64,000 nt of DNA, taken from contig NZ_AP018829.1 of NCBI RefSeq assembly GCF_003966695.1, forward strand, positions 1-64,000. The letters run 5' to 3'. Made by a program: the position numbers and the translations under genes. The notes below the pieces were generated by a model that was not told the DNA's origin, searched no databases, and saw nothing but the letters and a program-made list of their open reading frames with translations. Below, piece by piece: positions 16,377 through 30,120 of the stretch. Each line of letters starts with the position of its first letter. Position 1 is the stretch's first letter. The stretch comes from Asticcacaulis excentricus. GTDB taxonomy: Bacteria > Pseudomonadota > Alphaproteobacteria > Caulobacterales > Caulobacteraceae.

Positions 16377-19235
16377 TCAGAACTTGCTGCGCCAGCCGAA
16401 GTGATAGGTGGCACCGGGGTTGAAGTGGCTATAGGCCGCGTTGGCGTAACCGAAATTGGTACGGAACGGCTCGTTGGTGATGTTGGTGGCTTCGAAGGTC
16501 AGTTGTCCCTTCTGGCCGAACCAATTGGCATTGTAGCTGGCCGACAGATCGACCTGACCGCGGTCGGTGGCGATCAGCGGCAGCATCAGGCCGTTTTGCG
16601 GGGCCCCGGCGGCGATGCGTTCGTCAAACCACACATAGCTGGCGCGCACCGAGAACAGGTCGTTTTCGTAGTAGGCGGTGGCATTGACCGTCTGCGGTGA
16701 TAGCTGGGCAGCGGTGCCATCCTTTTCGTCGTCCAGATGCGTGTAGTTGGCGCTGAAGCCCAAACCATCGACGATGAAGTCGAGCGGTTGCACCCAGCCC
16801 AGTTCGATGCCGGTCAGGTTGATCGTGTTCACATTGACCGGCTGGTTGACGAAGACATCAGCGGTGGCGGGGCCGCCGCGATCATTGATCGCCTGCTGCT
16901 GCTGGGCCGTTAGAGACGCAAAGCTGATGCCGAGATCGCTGAATTTGCGCGTCGATTGCTGCACGACGGTATAGCCAGTGACCGTCTTCTTGAACACGGC
17001 CACGCTGACATAACCGAGGCCGCCGGTATAGTATTCGGCCCCGAAGTCGAGGTTGTCCGAATAGTAGGGTTGCAGCGACGGGTTACCGGCCGAAGCCGTT
17101 TGCGCCGACGGATCGGAGAAGCTGACGCCGGGCAGCAGGTTGTTCGGGTTGGCGCGCGTCAGGGTCTTGGAGGCGGCGGCGCGCAGTTGCAGCTTGTCCG
17201 TCAGCATGGTGGTGACGTTTAGCGACGGCAGGTTGGCGCTGTAGTTTGTCTCCATGGTCACAAACTGGCGCACGCCGTTGATCGTCACCGGGCCGGTCAC
17301 GGTCTGATCCGTCACGGCGCGGCGGACACCGGCATTGACCTTGAAGACCAGATCACCGACGGGAATCTGGGTGTTGTATTCGATATAGACGCCCTTGTTC
17401 TTTTCATTGATGGCGCCCGATGGTGTGCCCAGAGCCGAGTTGTTGGTGAAGGGCGCCCCAGTGTTGAAGGCGGCGTAGTTGGTAGCGGCCTTCAGCTTGT
17501 TGAGATCGGGCAGGATGTACTGCGTAAAGCCCGGTGTGCCATCGAGGATGTGCGTGAAATCCGATGCGGGGCCGACGCCCAGATAGCTGGCAATGGCGCT
17601 TTGCGGCACGGCGGCGAAGGCCGCGGCCTGGTAGTTGGCTGAGTTGTCGAAGGCCGTGATCTTACGGTCGGCTTCGTCATAGGCCGCCCCGAACTTCAGC
17701 GACGATCCGTTTTCGAAGTCATAGGTCATGTCCGCATGGGCACCGGCCGTGTAGGTCGAACGCTTGACGTTCTGGATATTCACACGGTTCCAGGTCCAGC
17801 CGAGGTTGGGGTCGGCGATATTCTTGTTCGGCTTGATCGTCGGGATAATGCCGTCATTGGTGTACTGGATCGTCAGCCCGGAATTGAAGGGCGTATTGAA
17901 CAGGAAGCTAGGCGCTTCACGGAAGAAGACCGAGTGGGTGTAGTTGGCTGCGGCATCGAGGCGCAGCTTCGGCGTGATCTGCCAGCTCAGGCTGGGGTTG
18001 ACGTTGACGAAATCGAGACGCTCGTCAAACTTGCGCGCTTCGACGAACATGGCCGAGTTGGCGAAGGTGCCGGAGGTGACCACATTATTGGCATCCACCT
18101 TCAGATTGATCGGCACCATGCCGCCGGTGGCCGCCGTCGAAGAGTTACGTACAAACCAGTTGAAGCTCGACCGGTCGTAGTCACCCTTGGCCGACGCGGC
18201 CATGATGTCGAGCGCAAAGCGCAGGTCGTCCGAGGGGCGGTATTCGACAGCCGTGATCAGGGTCAGGCGATCGCGGTGGCCATCGACGTAGTTGAGACGG
18301 CCCAGACGCGGGATCATGGCGTTGGTGAGCTGATTGGCCGTCAGGCCGGGATTCAGCGCCAGAAGTGCGTTCAGGTCCAGTGTGGCACCGGTCGTCAGGC
18401 CGTTTCCGGCATTGGCCGGCACGACGGTGGCGAAGCTGAAATTGTTGCCCTGCGCGTTGCTGCACGCCGTGTCGGTCGTTGGGCAGGCGAGGTTGGCATT
18501 GCTCCAGCCCACCGAGTCAAACCCGTCCGAGCGCGTGCGCTGACGCGAACCGGCCAGACCGATCAGCACACCCCACTTATCCCAGGTCTTTGAGAAGGTG
18601 ACGGCCCCGCGCGGCGAAAAATCACCGGAGGCTTCACCATAGGAGGCCGAAGCCGAAACGGTCAGGTGCTGCCCCTTTTTGTCGAAGGGACGGGCGTTTT
18701 GCAGATTGACCAGCGACATGCCGCCTTCCAGCTGGCTGGCGGTCGGCGTCTTGGAGACGGTCAGGCGGGTGAAGAGTTCCGACGGGAAGAGGTCAAGGTC
18801 CACTTCGCGGTTGGAGGCCCCGCCGTCGATGCCGCCGTCAGAGGCCACGGCCACGCCGGCATTGTTCAGAACGATCTTGGTGAAGCTTGCGCCCAGGCCG
18901 CGCACGTTCACCTGCGTGCCTTCGCCCGTATAGCCGTTGCGCGAAATCTGCACGCCCGGCACCCGTTGCAGGGATTCCGCCAGGTTGAGGTCCGGGAACT
19001 TGCCGATGTCCTGAGCAAAGATCGAATCCGAGAAGTTGACCGAGTTGCGTTTGGCGCGGGTCGCGTCCTGAAGGCTCTTGCGGTAGCCAGTAATCACCAC
19101 TTCGGTGACATCGGTGCTGGCAGACGTGTCGGTGCTCTGGGCGTGTGCTGCGCCGTAGCCGAAACCTGCCAGAATGGTGGCAGACATCAGGGCAAGACGA
19201 GTCGCGCGCAGAACGCGCGGGTTTTGACGGACCAT
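16377..19235 (-). CDS. TonB-dependent receptor
   Basis: Outer-membrane oligosaccharide transporter, 952 aa. The signal peptide ends GAAHAQ. The TonB-box-like segment DVTEVVITGYRKSLQDATRAKRNS is followed by the plug (FPDLNLAESLQRVPGVQISR, VNVRGLGASFTKIVLNN). The barrel ends in YHFGWRSKF with terminal Phe. This plug start (ITGYRKSL, AKR, FPDLNLAESLQR) is the widespread proteobacterial carbohydrate-receptor type. A perfect SD AGGAGG precedes the ATG. A palindrome close to the ATTGG-N4-CCAAT operator lies about 110 bp upstream. The cargo is probably a galactose-containing oligosaccharide, because GH2 follows (inference). Confidence 0.93.
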   Translation of the reverse strand: MVRQNPRVLRATRLALMSATILAGFGYGAAHAQSTDTSASTDVTEVVITGYRKSLQDATRAKRNSVNFSDSIFAQDIGKFPDLNLAESLQRVPGVQISRNGYTGEGTQVNVRGLGASFTKIVLNNAGVAVASDGGIDGGASNREVDLDLFPSELFTRLTVSKTPTASQLEGGMSLVNLQNARPFDKKGQHLTVSASASYGEASGDFSPRGAVTFSKTWDKWGVLIGLAGSRQRTRSDGFDSVGWSNANLACPTTDTACSNAQGNNFSFATVVPANAGNGLTTGATLDLNALLALNPGLTANQLTNAMIPRLGRLNYVDGHRDRLTLITAVEYRPSDDLRFALDIMAASAKGDYDRSSFNWFVRNSSTAATGGMVPINLKVDANNVVTSGTFANSAMFVEARKFDERLDFVNVNPSLSWQITPKLRLDAAANYTHSVFFREAPSFLFNTPFNSGLTIQYTNDGIIPTIKPNKNIADPNLGWTWNRVNIQNVKRSTYTAGAHADMTYDFENGSSLKFGAAYDEADRKITAFDNSANYQAAAFAAVPQSAIASYLGVGPASDFTHILDGTPGFTQYILPDLNKLKAATNYAAFNTGAPFTNNSALGTPSGAINEKNKGVYIEYNTQIPVGDLVFKVNAGVRRAVTDQTVTGPVTINGVRQFVTMETNYSANLPSLNVTTMLTDKLQLRAAASKTLTRANPNNLLPGVSFSDPSAQTASAGNPSLQPYYSDNLDFGAEYYTGGLGYVSVAVFKKTVTGYTVVQQSTRKFSDLGISFASLTAQQQQAINDRGGPATADVFVNQPVNVNTINLTGIELGWVQPLDFIVDGLGFSANYTHLDDEKDGTAAQLSPQTVNATAYYENDLFSVRASYVWFDERIAAGAPQNGLMLPLIATDRGQVDLSASYNANWFGQKGQLTFEATNITNEPFRTNFGYANAAYSHFNPGATYHFGWRSKF

Positions 19236-19337
19236 GGGTTCCTCCTGTTGGACATTATGACGGTTTTGCAGGCCGCAGGCCGGTCCGTCTTTTTATGGTA
19301 ACGCTCACATTCATACAGGGGTCAGATTTATTATGTC

Positions 19338-19356
19338 AATTAGGTCAGTCCAATAT
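19338..19356. promoter_or_regulatory. Putative GntR (ExuR/UxuR-like) operator upstream of TonB receptor
   Basis: On the minus strand ATTGGACTGACCTAATT, an imperfect palindrome of the ATTGG-N4-CCAAT type found before the GntR genes. About 105 bp before the receptor start codon. Confidence 0.5.
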
Positions 19357-19639
19357 TTGTATAGCTGTCGCTTTTTGGTCAGGGTAAACCTGTTCGCACC
19401 CTGCTTTTCAATTAAAACAAGCGGATAAAGGGAAAGGTGATTGAGATTTGTTGCGAAAAAATATCTTTTTTAATCTTATAATCTTATAAATGGGGGAATA
19501 TATACGACAAATCTACACACTTTTGCTGAGTTGTGTTTGGTCGAAAGCGCGCGAGGGTTGAGACATCTGAGGGGCTGTGTCGCTTTAATTAAACTGACAA
19601 TATGAGTCGTTTTTTTCCGTCGATGTCTCGCTGTTCTAT

Positions 19640-19892
19640 AGCGGAATGATTTCTAGAGCGATGTGCGGAAACGAAGTTCGGCGAAGCCAAAAGTGTGAGC
19701 GGTTTTCCGCAAAAACATCGCGACAAAACAAAAATGTAGAGCGAAATGGCGTTTCCACCTAAAGTCATTTCGCTCTAGTGGAATCATTCCGCTCAAGCCG
19801 CCATTGAGGCGGCGGCCAAGGTGGCAAAGCCACCGCCCGGCGAGGGGCGAAAACAAAAAGCTAGATCATTATGATTCTACCAGAAATCATAA
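19640..19892 (+). repeat. Family B palindromic element interrupted by family A
   Basis: The outer parts (19640-19652 and 19779-19892) match the intact copy at 32902-33040: AGCGGAATGATTTC, then TGGAATCATTCCGCTCAAG, a GC-rich block (CCACCGCCCGGCGAGG) and a degraded hairpin CTAGATCATTATGATT/AATCATAAT. The family A copy at 19653-19778 splits its first hairpin. Confidence 0.75.
19653..19778 (-). repeat. Family A palindromic element, copy 2 (nested in family B)
   Basis: 126 bp with CTAG at both ends (19653-19656, 19775-19778) and inverted ends AGCG/CGCT. Internal CCAAAAGTGTGAGCGG and CGACAAAACAAAA mark it as the family A type in inverse orientation. Removing the element and one CTAG restores an uninterrupted family B hairpin. 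Confidence 0.8.
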
Positions 19893-19945
19893 TTATTTAA
19901 CGGCGTCAACGGGTTAAGACGGGCACCGTTCAGACCCTCGGGCGG

Positions 19946-22900
19946 TCAGCGCTCCAGACTGACCGCCATAAGGCCAATCACCACCTCATTGGCCACGGCG
20001 CGCACGGTGATGCTGTCCAGTGTCTTGTTAGGGTTGAGGTCGAGGCTGAGCACGCTTCCCGCGCCGCCGTCTATCTTTTCGCGGCTGGCGCGACCCTTCC
20101 AGTCGGGGCCCGGCGTCCACACCTTGCCCGTCTTGAGGTCCACGCGCACCGGGACTTCGCCGCACAGGCGGAACTGATAGTCGTCGATGAAATAGTCACG
20201 CTCGATCGGCCACCAGTTTTCCGGATTGCGCAGCGTCAGCACCTGCGTCGTGCCGTCCGTATAGGTGACGACGACCTCGCCATTGGTCAGGCGGCTTTGC
20301 ATGTGGTTGGTCGAACCGGCCATCAGCAGGAAGGCGCGCTTCGCCTGTCCGCTTAAAGGCACGCTCACCTCGTCCGGATAATTGTCCCACAGCGACGCGA
20401 AGGCGATGTTGTTGCCGTCGGCAGGCGTGCGGAAGCGCAGACCATTGACGGTCGTGACCTCGCCCCCCGCCTGACGCAAGGCCGCATCGTCAATAGTGGC
20501 CGTGGCATTAACGTGCCCCGCCCATGCGCCGATGCCCTGCGCCGGCATGGCCAGCGATACAAAGGGCGAGCGCGGTGAGCGGTATTTGCCCGGCTGGAAG
20601 ATGTTCGTCACCTTGTCATTGAAGACGGCGCTGATATCCACCGGCTCGGCGCGCACGGTCTGCGCTCCCGTTGCCCATACGGGTGCGGTTACGGGGCAGG
20701 ATGCAAACTCCGCTGTCTGGGCCTTGGGGGCCAGCCAGCTAAATTGTCCCTGATATATCGCCGTAAAGTGTGGGTCAGCCTCCGGCACCCGGCTCGCTTT
20801 GGTAGGGTCGATGGCCTGACCGGCCCAGACGATGCGCACCTCGGTGCGGCCTCGCAACGGTGTCTCTAGGCGCAGTTTGGGCGCGCCGACGCCTTCCGGA
20901 GCGTCCCATGTGACGGCCTTGCCGTTGACGGTCAGGCGGGCCACGCGGTCATGGCGCGCAGGCAGTTCCATAACGGCGTGGTTAAAGCGCTGATCCGAAG
21001 GCGTAACAGTCCAGATGTCGGTCTGACCCTCGCGCTTATAGGCAAGGCTGAGGTTGGGATGGATAAGCCGCGCATGGTCCCATTCTGGCGGCAGACCGGG
21101 CACCAGAGTCAGCGTGCGGCTGAGCGCATCCGGGCGCACGCCGAACAGGCCTTCGACCACGGTGCGCGCCATGACGCCCGTGCCATCGGCAAAGTCACGC
21201 TGCGACTCGCGGCGATAGACGTCGAGATAGTTCATGCTGCCGACATTGCCGGGCGCAATCCCCATATAAAAGCTGGCCAGCACGCTGCCGCGCGTAATCT
21301 CATAGGCGCTGTCCGGCCGCCCGGCCTGCCACAGGGCCAGCGCCGTGTGCAGGTTCTCGCCCATCACCACATTATTGATCGACCAGCTATAGGGCATCCA
21401 GTCGGACGAAGGCAGCATCCGATAAGGCCGCTCATTCGGCACGCCTTCACCGGTCACGGGCAGCGGCCGCAGGCGGCGTTCGAGGTCGGTCGCCATGCGC
21501 GCCGCCTGACGCGCATCGGGTGCGCCGGAATCGATGCTGTGATAGAAGCTCCACAGGCCATAGCTGGGGTGGAGCAACTGCTTGCCCAGATAGTCGCGGA
21601 ATTCTCCATAGGCCCCGCGATCTTCCATCCATAGATAGGTCTGCATCCCGCGTTCGATCAGAGCGGCCTCGGTCTGATACGGCGTCGAGTCCTTGCCGAT
21701 CAGGGCGGCGAGGCGCGCCATCATGCGGTTGTGATACAGGTTATAGGCCGTCGTATAGGCCACGCCGCCGCCGGAATATTGCATATCGTCTGAGGCCCAG
21801 ATGGCGGCATAGGCCTCATAGAGGGGCAGCTTGTCCGGGCCGTATTCGCGACGGAACAGGCGCTTTTCCCACGCCATATGCCGCTCGATCACCGGCCAGA
21901 CGCGCCTGGCGTATTCGAGATCGCCCGTCCACATGAGATGACGGAACATGGCGTCAAAGAAGCCGATATTCATGTCATAGTGGGTGTTGGACAGGTCGCC
22001 ATTGGTGTGCAGCCCATCCGGATTGCGTGCCAGATTGGTCTTTTCTTCGGGCGGGGCGACGAAGTCGGGAATGGGCTTGGTGTTCTGCTTGCGCGTCCAG
22101 CCGTTGAAATTCTGCCGCGCGCGGTCGTGCCAGCCCAGCGCATCCAGCGCATAGGGCCCGCGCCAGCCCAGAAGCCGCGCGCGCCAGGCGATGGCCCCGT
22201 GCATGATACCGCCGCCGTCGCGCTCATCCCACTGGCCGTCCGAGGCGATATTGAGCGCGCCTACAGCCGCATCGAGATAGGGGTCGGGGGTTTCGGTGCG
22301 CACGCGGGTGCGTATTTGCGCGAAATGCGCTCTGGCCGCTTCAAAACGCGCCGCCAGCTCGGAAGACGCATAGGCGGGGGAGGTCGAGAGGGTTTCTGAC
22401 CGGGCGCCTGTATTGCCCGCCGTCACATCGCGATAGGTGCCAAGTTCCTCTGCCGCGCCGCGCCGCGTGACCTGTATAGCCAGATAGACCGGACCGGTGC
22501 CCAGCGCCACATGGCCGGTGACCACCTGTATGGCGGCGTTATCGGAGGCCAGAAGCTGTGCCGCATCGCCCCATTTTGTCGCGTCGGACAGCTTAAGGGC
22601 TGCGGGGACGGATATCGTGCCGGTCAGACCCGCCGTGCGGCTGTCGGCATGGAAGACCTGCGCGCCCGTCTCATAGCGCGTGCCTTCGGCATAATCGGGC
22701 TTGAACTGGAAATACTGGCTGATCGGCACTTTTTCGGTGCCGATATCACCATCGCGATTGCCGCGTTGCCCGTTGCCGGCCCCATAGGCGAAGATGAGTT
22801 CCGTGCCCTTGGGCAGGGCGGTTCCGCTGGCGCGCAACAGCAGGCCTTCGCTGGCGTGGTCGGCAATGACTTCGATGACAAGGTGGCCCGTCGCACCGAT

Positions 22901-23311
22901 CAGCGGATCGCGGATGGTGTATAGCATCTCGCCGGGGCGATAGCGGCTCTCGGTGTCCTGCGCCTCATTGATCCACTTGATACCCGCGGCGGTGCGCAGC
23001 CCCAGACGCAGATTGCCGCCACGGCCGGGCAGGTAGAGCGAAAATTCCGGTCGGTCGCCCGCATCGACGCGAAAGGCCGTGTGCCCGCCATAGAGCGCGC
23101 GATTGAAATATTCCGCGCCATTGCGGATGACGAAATCACCCTTGTCCGGCCGGTAACGCAGCGGCGTTGAAATTTGGCCCTCAATATTGGGGCGCAGGCC
23201 GCCTGTGGCCGCCGGGGCCTGAGCGTGGGCCTGACAATAGGGAAGGGGGCTGATCAGAGCCGAAGACAACAGCAACAAGCAGGCGAGGGCTGTCGGTCGC
23301 AGACGAGGCAT
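19946..23311 (-). CDS. DUF4450 family protein, six-hairpin glycosidase-like
   Basis: About 1121 aa, secreted (signal about 1-31, ending CQAHAQA). The N-terminal region fits DUF4450: LRPNIEGQISTPLRYRPDKG, GDFVIRNGAEYFNRALYGG, FSLYLPGRGGNLRLG. The central region (about 350-750) has six-hairpin features (MHGAIAWRARLLGWRGPYAL, DMNIGFFDAMFRHLMWTGDL), followed by beta-sandwich domains. The activity is not known to me; the family occurs in loci for complex pectins. The start at 23311 is preferred over 23344 because AGGAG lies 6 nt before it. It stands alone on the minus strand behind a leader containing hairpins and a terminator (23433-23562). Its 3' side faces the nested repeats. Confidence 0.75.
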   Translation of the reverse strand: MPRLRPTALACLLLLSSALISPLPYCQAHAQAPAATGGLRPNIEGQISTPLRYRPDKGDFVIRNGAEYFNRALYGGHTAFRVDAGDRPEFSLYLPGRGGNLRLGLRTAAGIKWINEAQDTESRYRPGEMLYTIRDPLIGATGHLVIEVIADHASEGLLLRASGTALPKGTELIFAYGAGNGQRGNRDGDIGTEKVPISQYFQFKPDYAEGTRYETGAQVFHADSRTAGLTGTISVPAALKLSDATKWGDAAQLLASDNAAIQVVTGHVALGTGPVYLAIQVTRRGAAEELGTYRDVTAGNTGARSETLSTSPAYASSELAARFEAARAHFAQIRTRVRTETPDPYLDAAVGALNIASDGQWDERDGGGIMHGAIAWRARLLGWRGPYALDALGWHDRARQNFNGWTRKQNTKPIPDFVAPPEEKTNLARNPDGLHTNGDLSNTHYDMNIGFFDAMFRHLMWTGDLEYARRVWPVIERHMAWEKRLFRREYGPDKLPLYEAYAAIWASDDMQYSGGGVAYTTAYNLYHNRMMARLAALIGKDSTPYQTEAALIERGMQTYLWMEDRGAYGEFRDYLGKQLLHPSYGLWSFYHSIDSGAPDARQAARMATDLERRLRPLPVTGEGVPNERPYRMLPSSDWMPYSWSINNVVMGENLHTALALWQAGRPDSAYEITRGSVLASFYMGIAPGNVGSMNYLDVYRRESQRDFADGTGVMARTVVEGLFGVRPDALSRTLTLVPGLPPEWDHARLIHPNLSLAYKREGQTDIWTVTPSDQRFNHAVMELPARHDRVARLTVNGKAVTWDAPEGVGAPKLRLETPLRGRTEVRIVWAGQAIDPTKASRVPEADPHFTAIYQGQFSWLAPKAQTAEFASCPVTAPVWATGAQTVRAEPVDISAVFNDKVTNIFQPGKYRSPRSPFVSLAMPAQGIGAWAGHVNATATIDDAALRQAGGEVTTVNGLRFRTPADGNNIAFASLWDNYPDEVSVPLSGQAKRAFLLMAGSTNHMQSRLTNGEVVVTYTDGTTQVLTLRNPENWWPIERDYFIDDYQFRLCGEVPVRVDLKTGKVWTPGPDWKGRASREKIDGGAGSVLSLDLNPNKTLDSITVRAVANEVVIGLMAVSLER

Positions 23312-23432
23312 GAAAGCTCCTGATGGCGTGTCCCTGTGTGTCATTTTTATAAGGTTGTATTTTAAATATAGAGACGAGAAATCACCTTCAAGCCATATTT
23401 GTCAGGATCAAGCATAAACCGTTTTACAGATT

Positions 23433-23464
23433 AAAAAAAGAGCCCCTCCTTTTCGGGAGGGGCT
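23433..23464 (-). terminator. Intrinsic terminator in the leader of the DUF4450 gene
   Basis: Stem AGCCCCTCC / GGAGGGGCT (23441-23449 with 23456-23464) followed on the minus strand by seven T (23433-23439). It lies 120 bp upstream of the DUF4450 start codon, with no minus-strand gene before it. Confidence 0.85.
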
Positions 23465-23562
23465 TAAATGGGGTGTTCCGTATCAGGGAGTGAGAGGTCG
23501 GAACACGTTTCTGCCTCCGGACACGCCGAAAGGCGTTTGGGAGGCGAAATCAAAGCTCTCAT
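23433..23562 (-). ncRNA. Candidate small RNA or attenuator leader
   Basis: About 130 nt bounded by a promoter and a terminator on the minus strand. Three hairpins follow in order: GCCTCC...GGAGGC (23513-23545, with an inner GCC-GAAA-GGC), GTGTTCCG/CGGAACAC (23473-23506) and the terminator stem. The CCTCCC stretches could pair with Shine-Dalgarno sequences. It is either a free small RNA or an attenuator controlling the DUF4450 gene. No known riboswitch was recognised. Confidence 0.5.
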
Positions 23563-23568
23563 ATAGGG

Positions 23569-23597
23569 ACAATATTACACATATAGAAATGGTGCAA
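23569..23597 (-). promoter_or_regulatory. Sigma70-like promoter for the leader RNA
   Basis: On the minus strand TTGCAC (23597-23592), 17-bp spacer, TATTGT (23574-23569). Expected start near 23562. Confidence 0.5.
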
Positions 23598-23675
23598 GCC
23601 GGTTTGACACCCTATGACCCTTTGAGAGCGCCCAAAAGGCTTTGATGGACTTTTCAGGGAATGAGGCTTTCAAGT

Positions 23676-23804
23676 GATACCAATGGCCGAAGAGGCTGAC
23701 CGCCTCCGGCCGTTGAAAACTCGCGACTGTCTCATATCTGTCAGTGACATGAGACAGTCTCGAAAGGCATACCAAGAGTCATTTCAAATGCCTCTTGGTA
23801 TTAG
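23676..23804 (+). repeat. Family C palindromic element, copy 1
   Basis: About 129 bp bounded by ATACCAA and its inverse. It contains three hairpins: GGCCGAAGAGG/CCTCCGGCC, GACTGTCTCAT/ATGAGACAGTC and ACCAAGAG/CTCTTGGT. It is nearly identical, in inverse orientation, to 53731-53860. It lies between the divergent DUF4450 and GH92 genes. Confidence 0.8.
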
Positions 23805-23955
23805 GTCATACCAAATTCAGTTATGTCGGGCCGAAATTTGGCAACCATTGTGCGGTGCAAAAACACTTAAATTACCGGCGCAATGTAAAAATGCATTTAA
23901 AAACAAACTTTTAATTTTAGATTCTCGACGCCGGAGTCTTATTGTCAAGCGCATG

Positions 23956-23968
23956 AAATTGGTTTACC
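23956..23968 (+). promoter_or_regulatory. Putative ExuR/UxuR-like operator upstream of GH92 (site 1)
   Basis: AAATTGGTTTACC matches the left part of the remembered ExuR/UxuR consensus AAATTGGTATACCAATTT but lacks the right arm. A second site follows at 24017. Confidence 0.35.
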
Positions 23969-24016
23969 TTTCAATCAACAGAACAATGAAAACTCTTGCG
24001 GGGCTAAAAACTTAGC

Positions 24017-24033
24017 AATGGTCTGGCCAATTT
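24017..24033 (+). promoter_or_regulatory. Putative ExuR/UxuR-like operator upstream of GH92 (site 2)
   Basis: AATGGTCTGGCCAATTT, an imperfect palindrome of the TGG-N5-CCA type. It lies about 345 bp before GH92 and before the plus-strand terminator at 24225. Confidence 0.45.
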
Positions 24034-24224
24034 GGTTGTCCGATTTACCGAGCGCGCCGTAAGAGAATTAGGCTTCAGATGACAAGCTGAGGCCTTGAGA
24101 TTTCCTCCGGGGTTTCGGGGGTGTACGCATTGGGTTGCTTTAGTGGCATTTCGCGACCCGATAGCTGAGTAAGCGTAACGGCGGGACTCCCCCCTTCGGT
24201 CTCGCTGCACTCATCCTGACTGAG

Positions 24225-24256
24225 CGGACCAGCGAAGCGTAGCTGGTCCGTCTTTT
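24225..24256 (+). terminator. Intrinsic terminator in the GH92 leader
   Basis: 9-bp perfect stem CGGACCAGC / GCTGGTCCG (24225-24233 with 24242-24250) followed by TCTTTTT. It lies 120 bp before the GH92 start with no gene upstream on this strand. It therefore ends either a small RNA or an attenuated leader of the GH92-GH2-GH115 operon. Confidence 0.75.
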
Positions 24257-24377
24257 TCGTGAGTTCAGGCCTGAGACGGCGAAAGCTCAAAAAGGATGGC
24301 ACATAATAACGGCGCGGTCGCCCCGGTTTCGATAATCGGATCGACCGAAGTTCGCAGAAACAACAGGACGAGGCAAA

Positions 24378-30106
<5,729 letters not shown>

Positions 30107-30120
30107 ACAGAGGAAACCCC

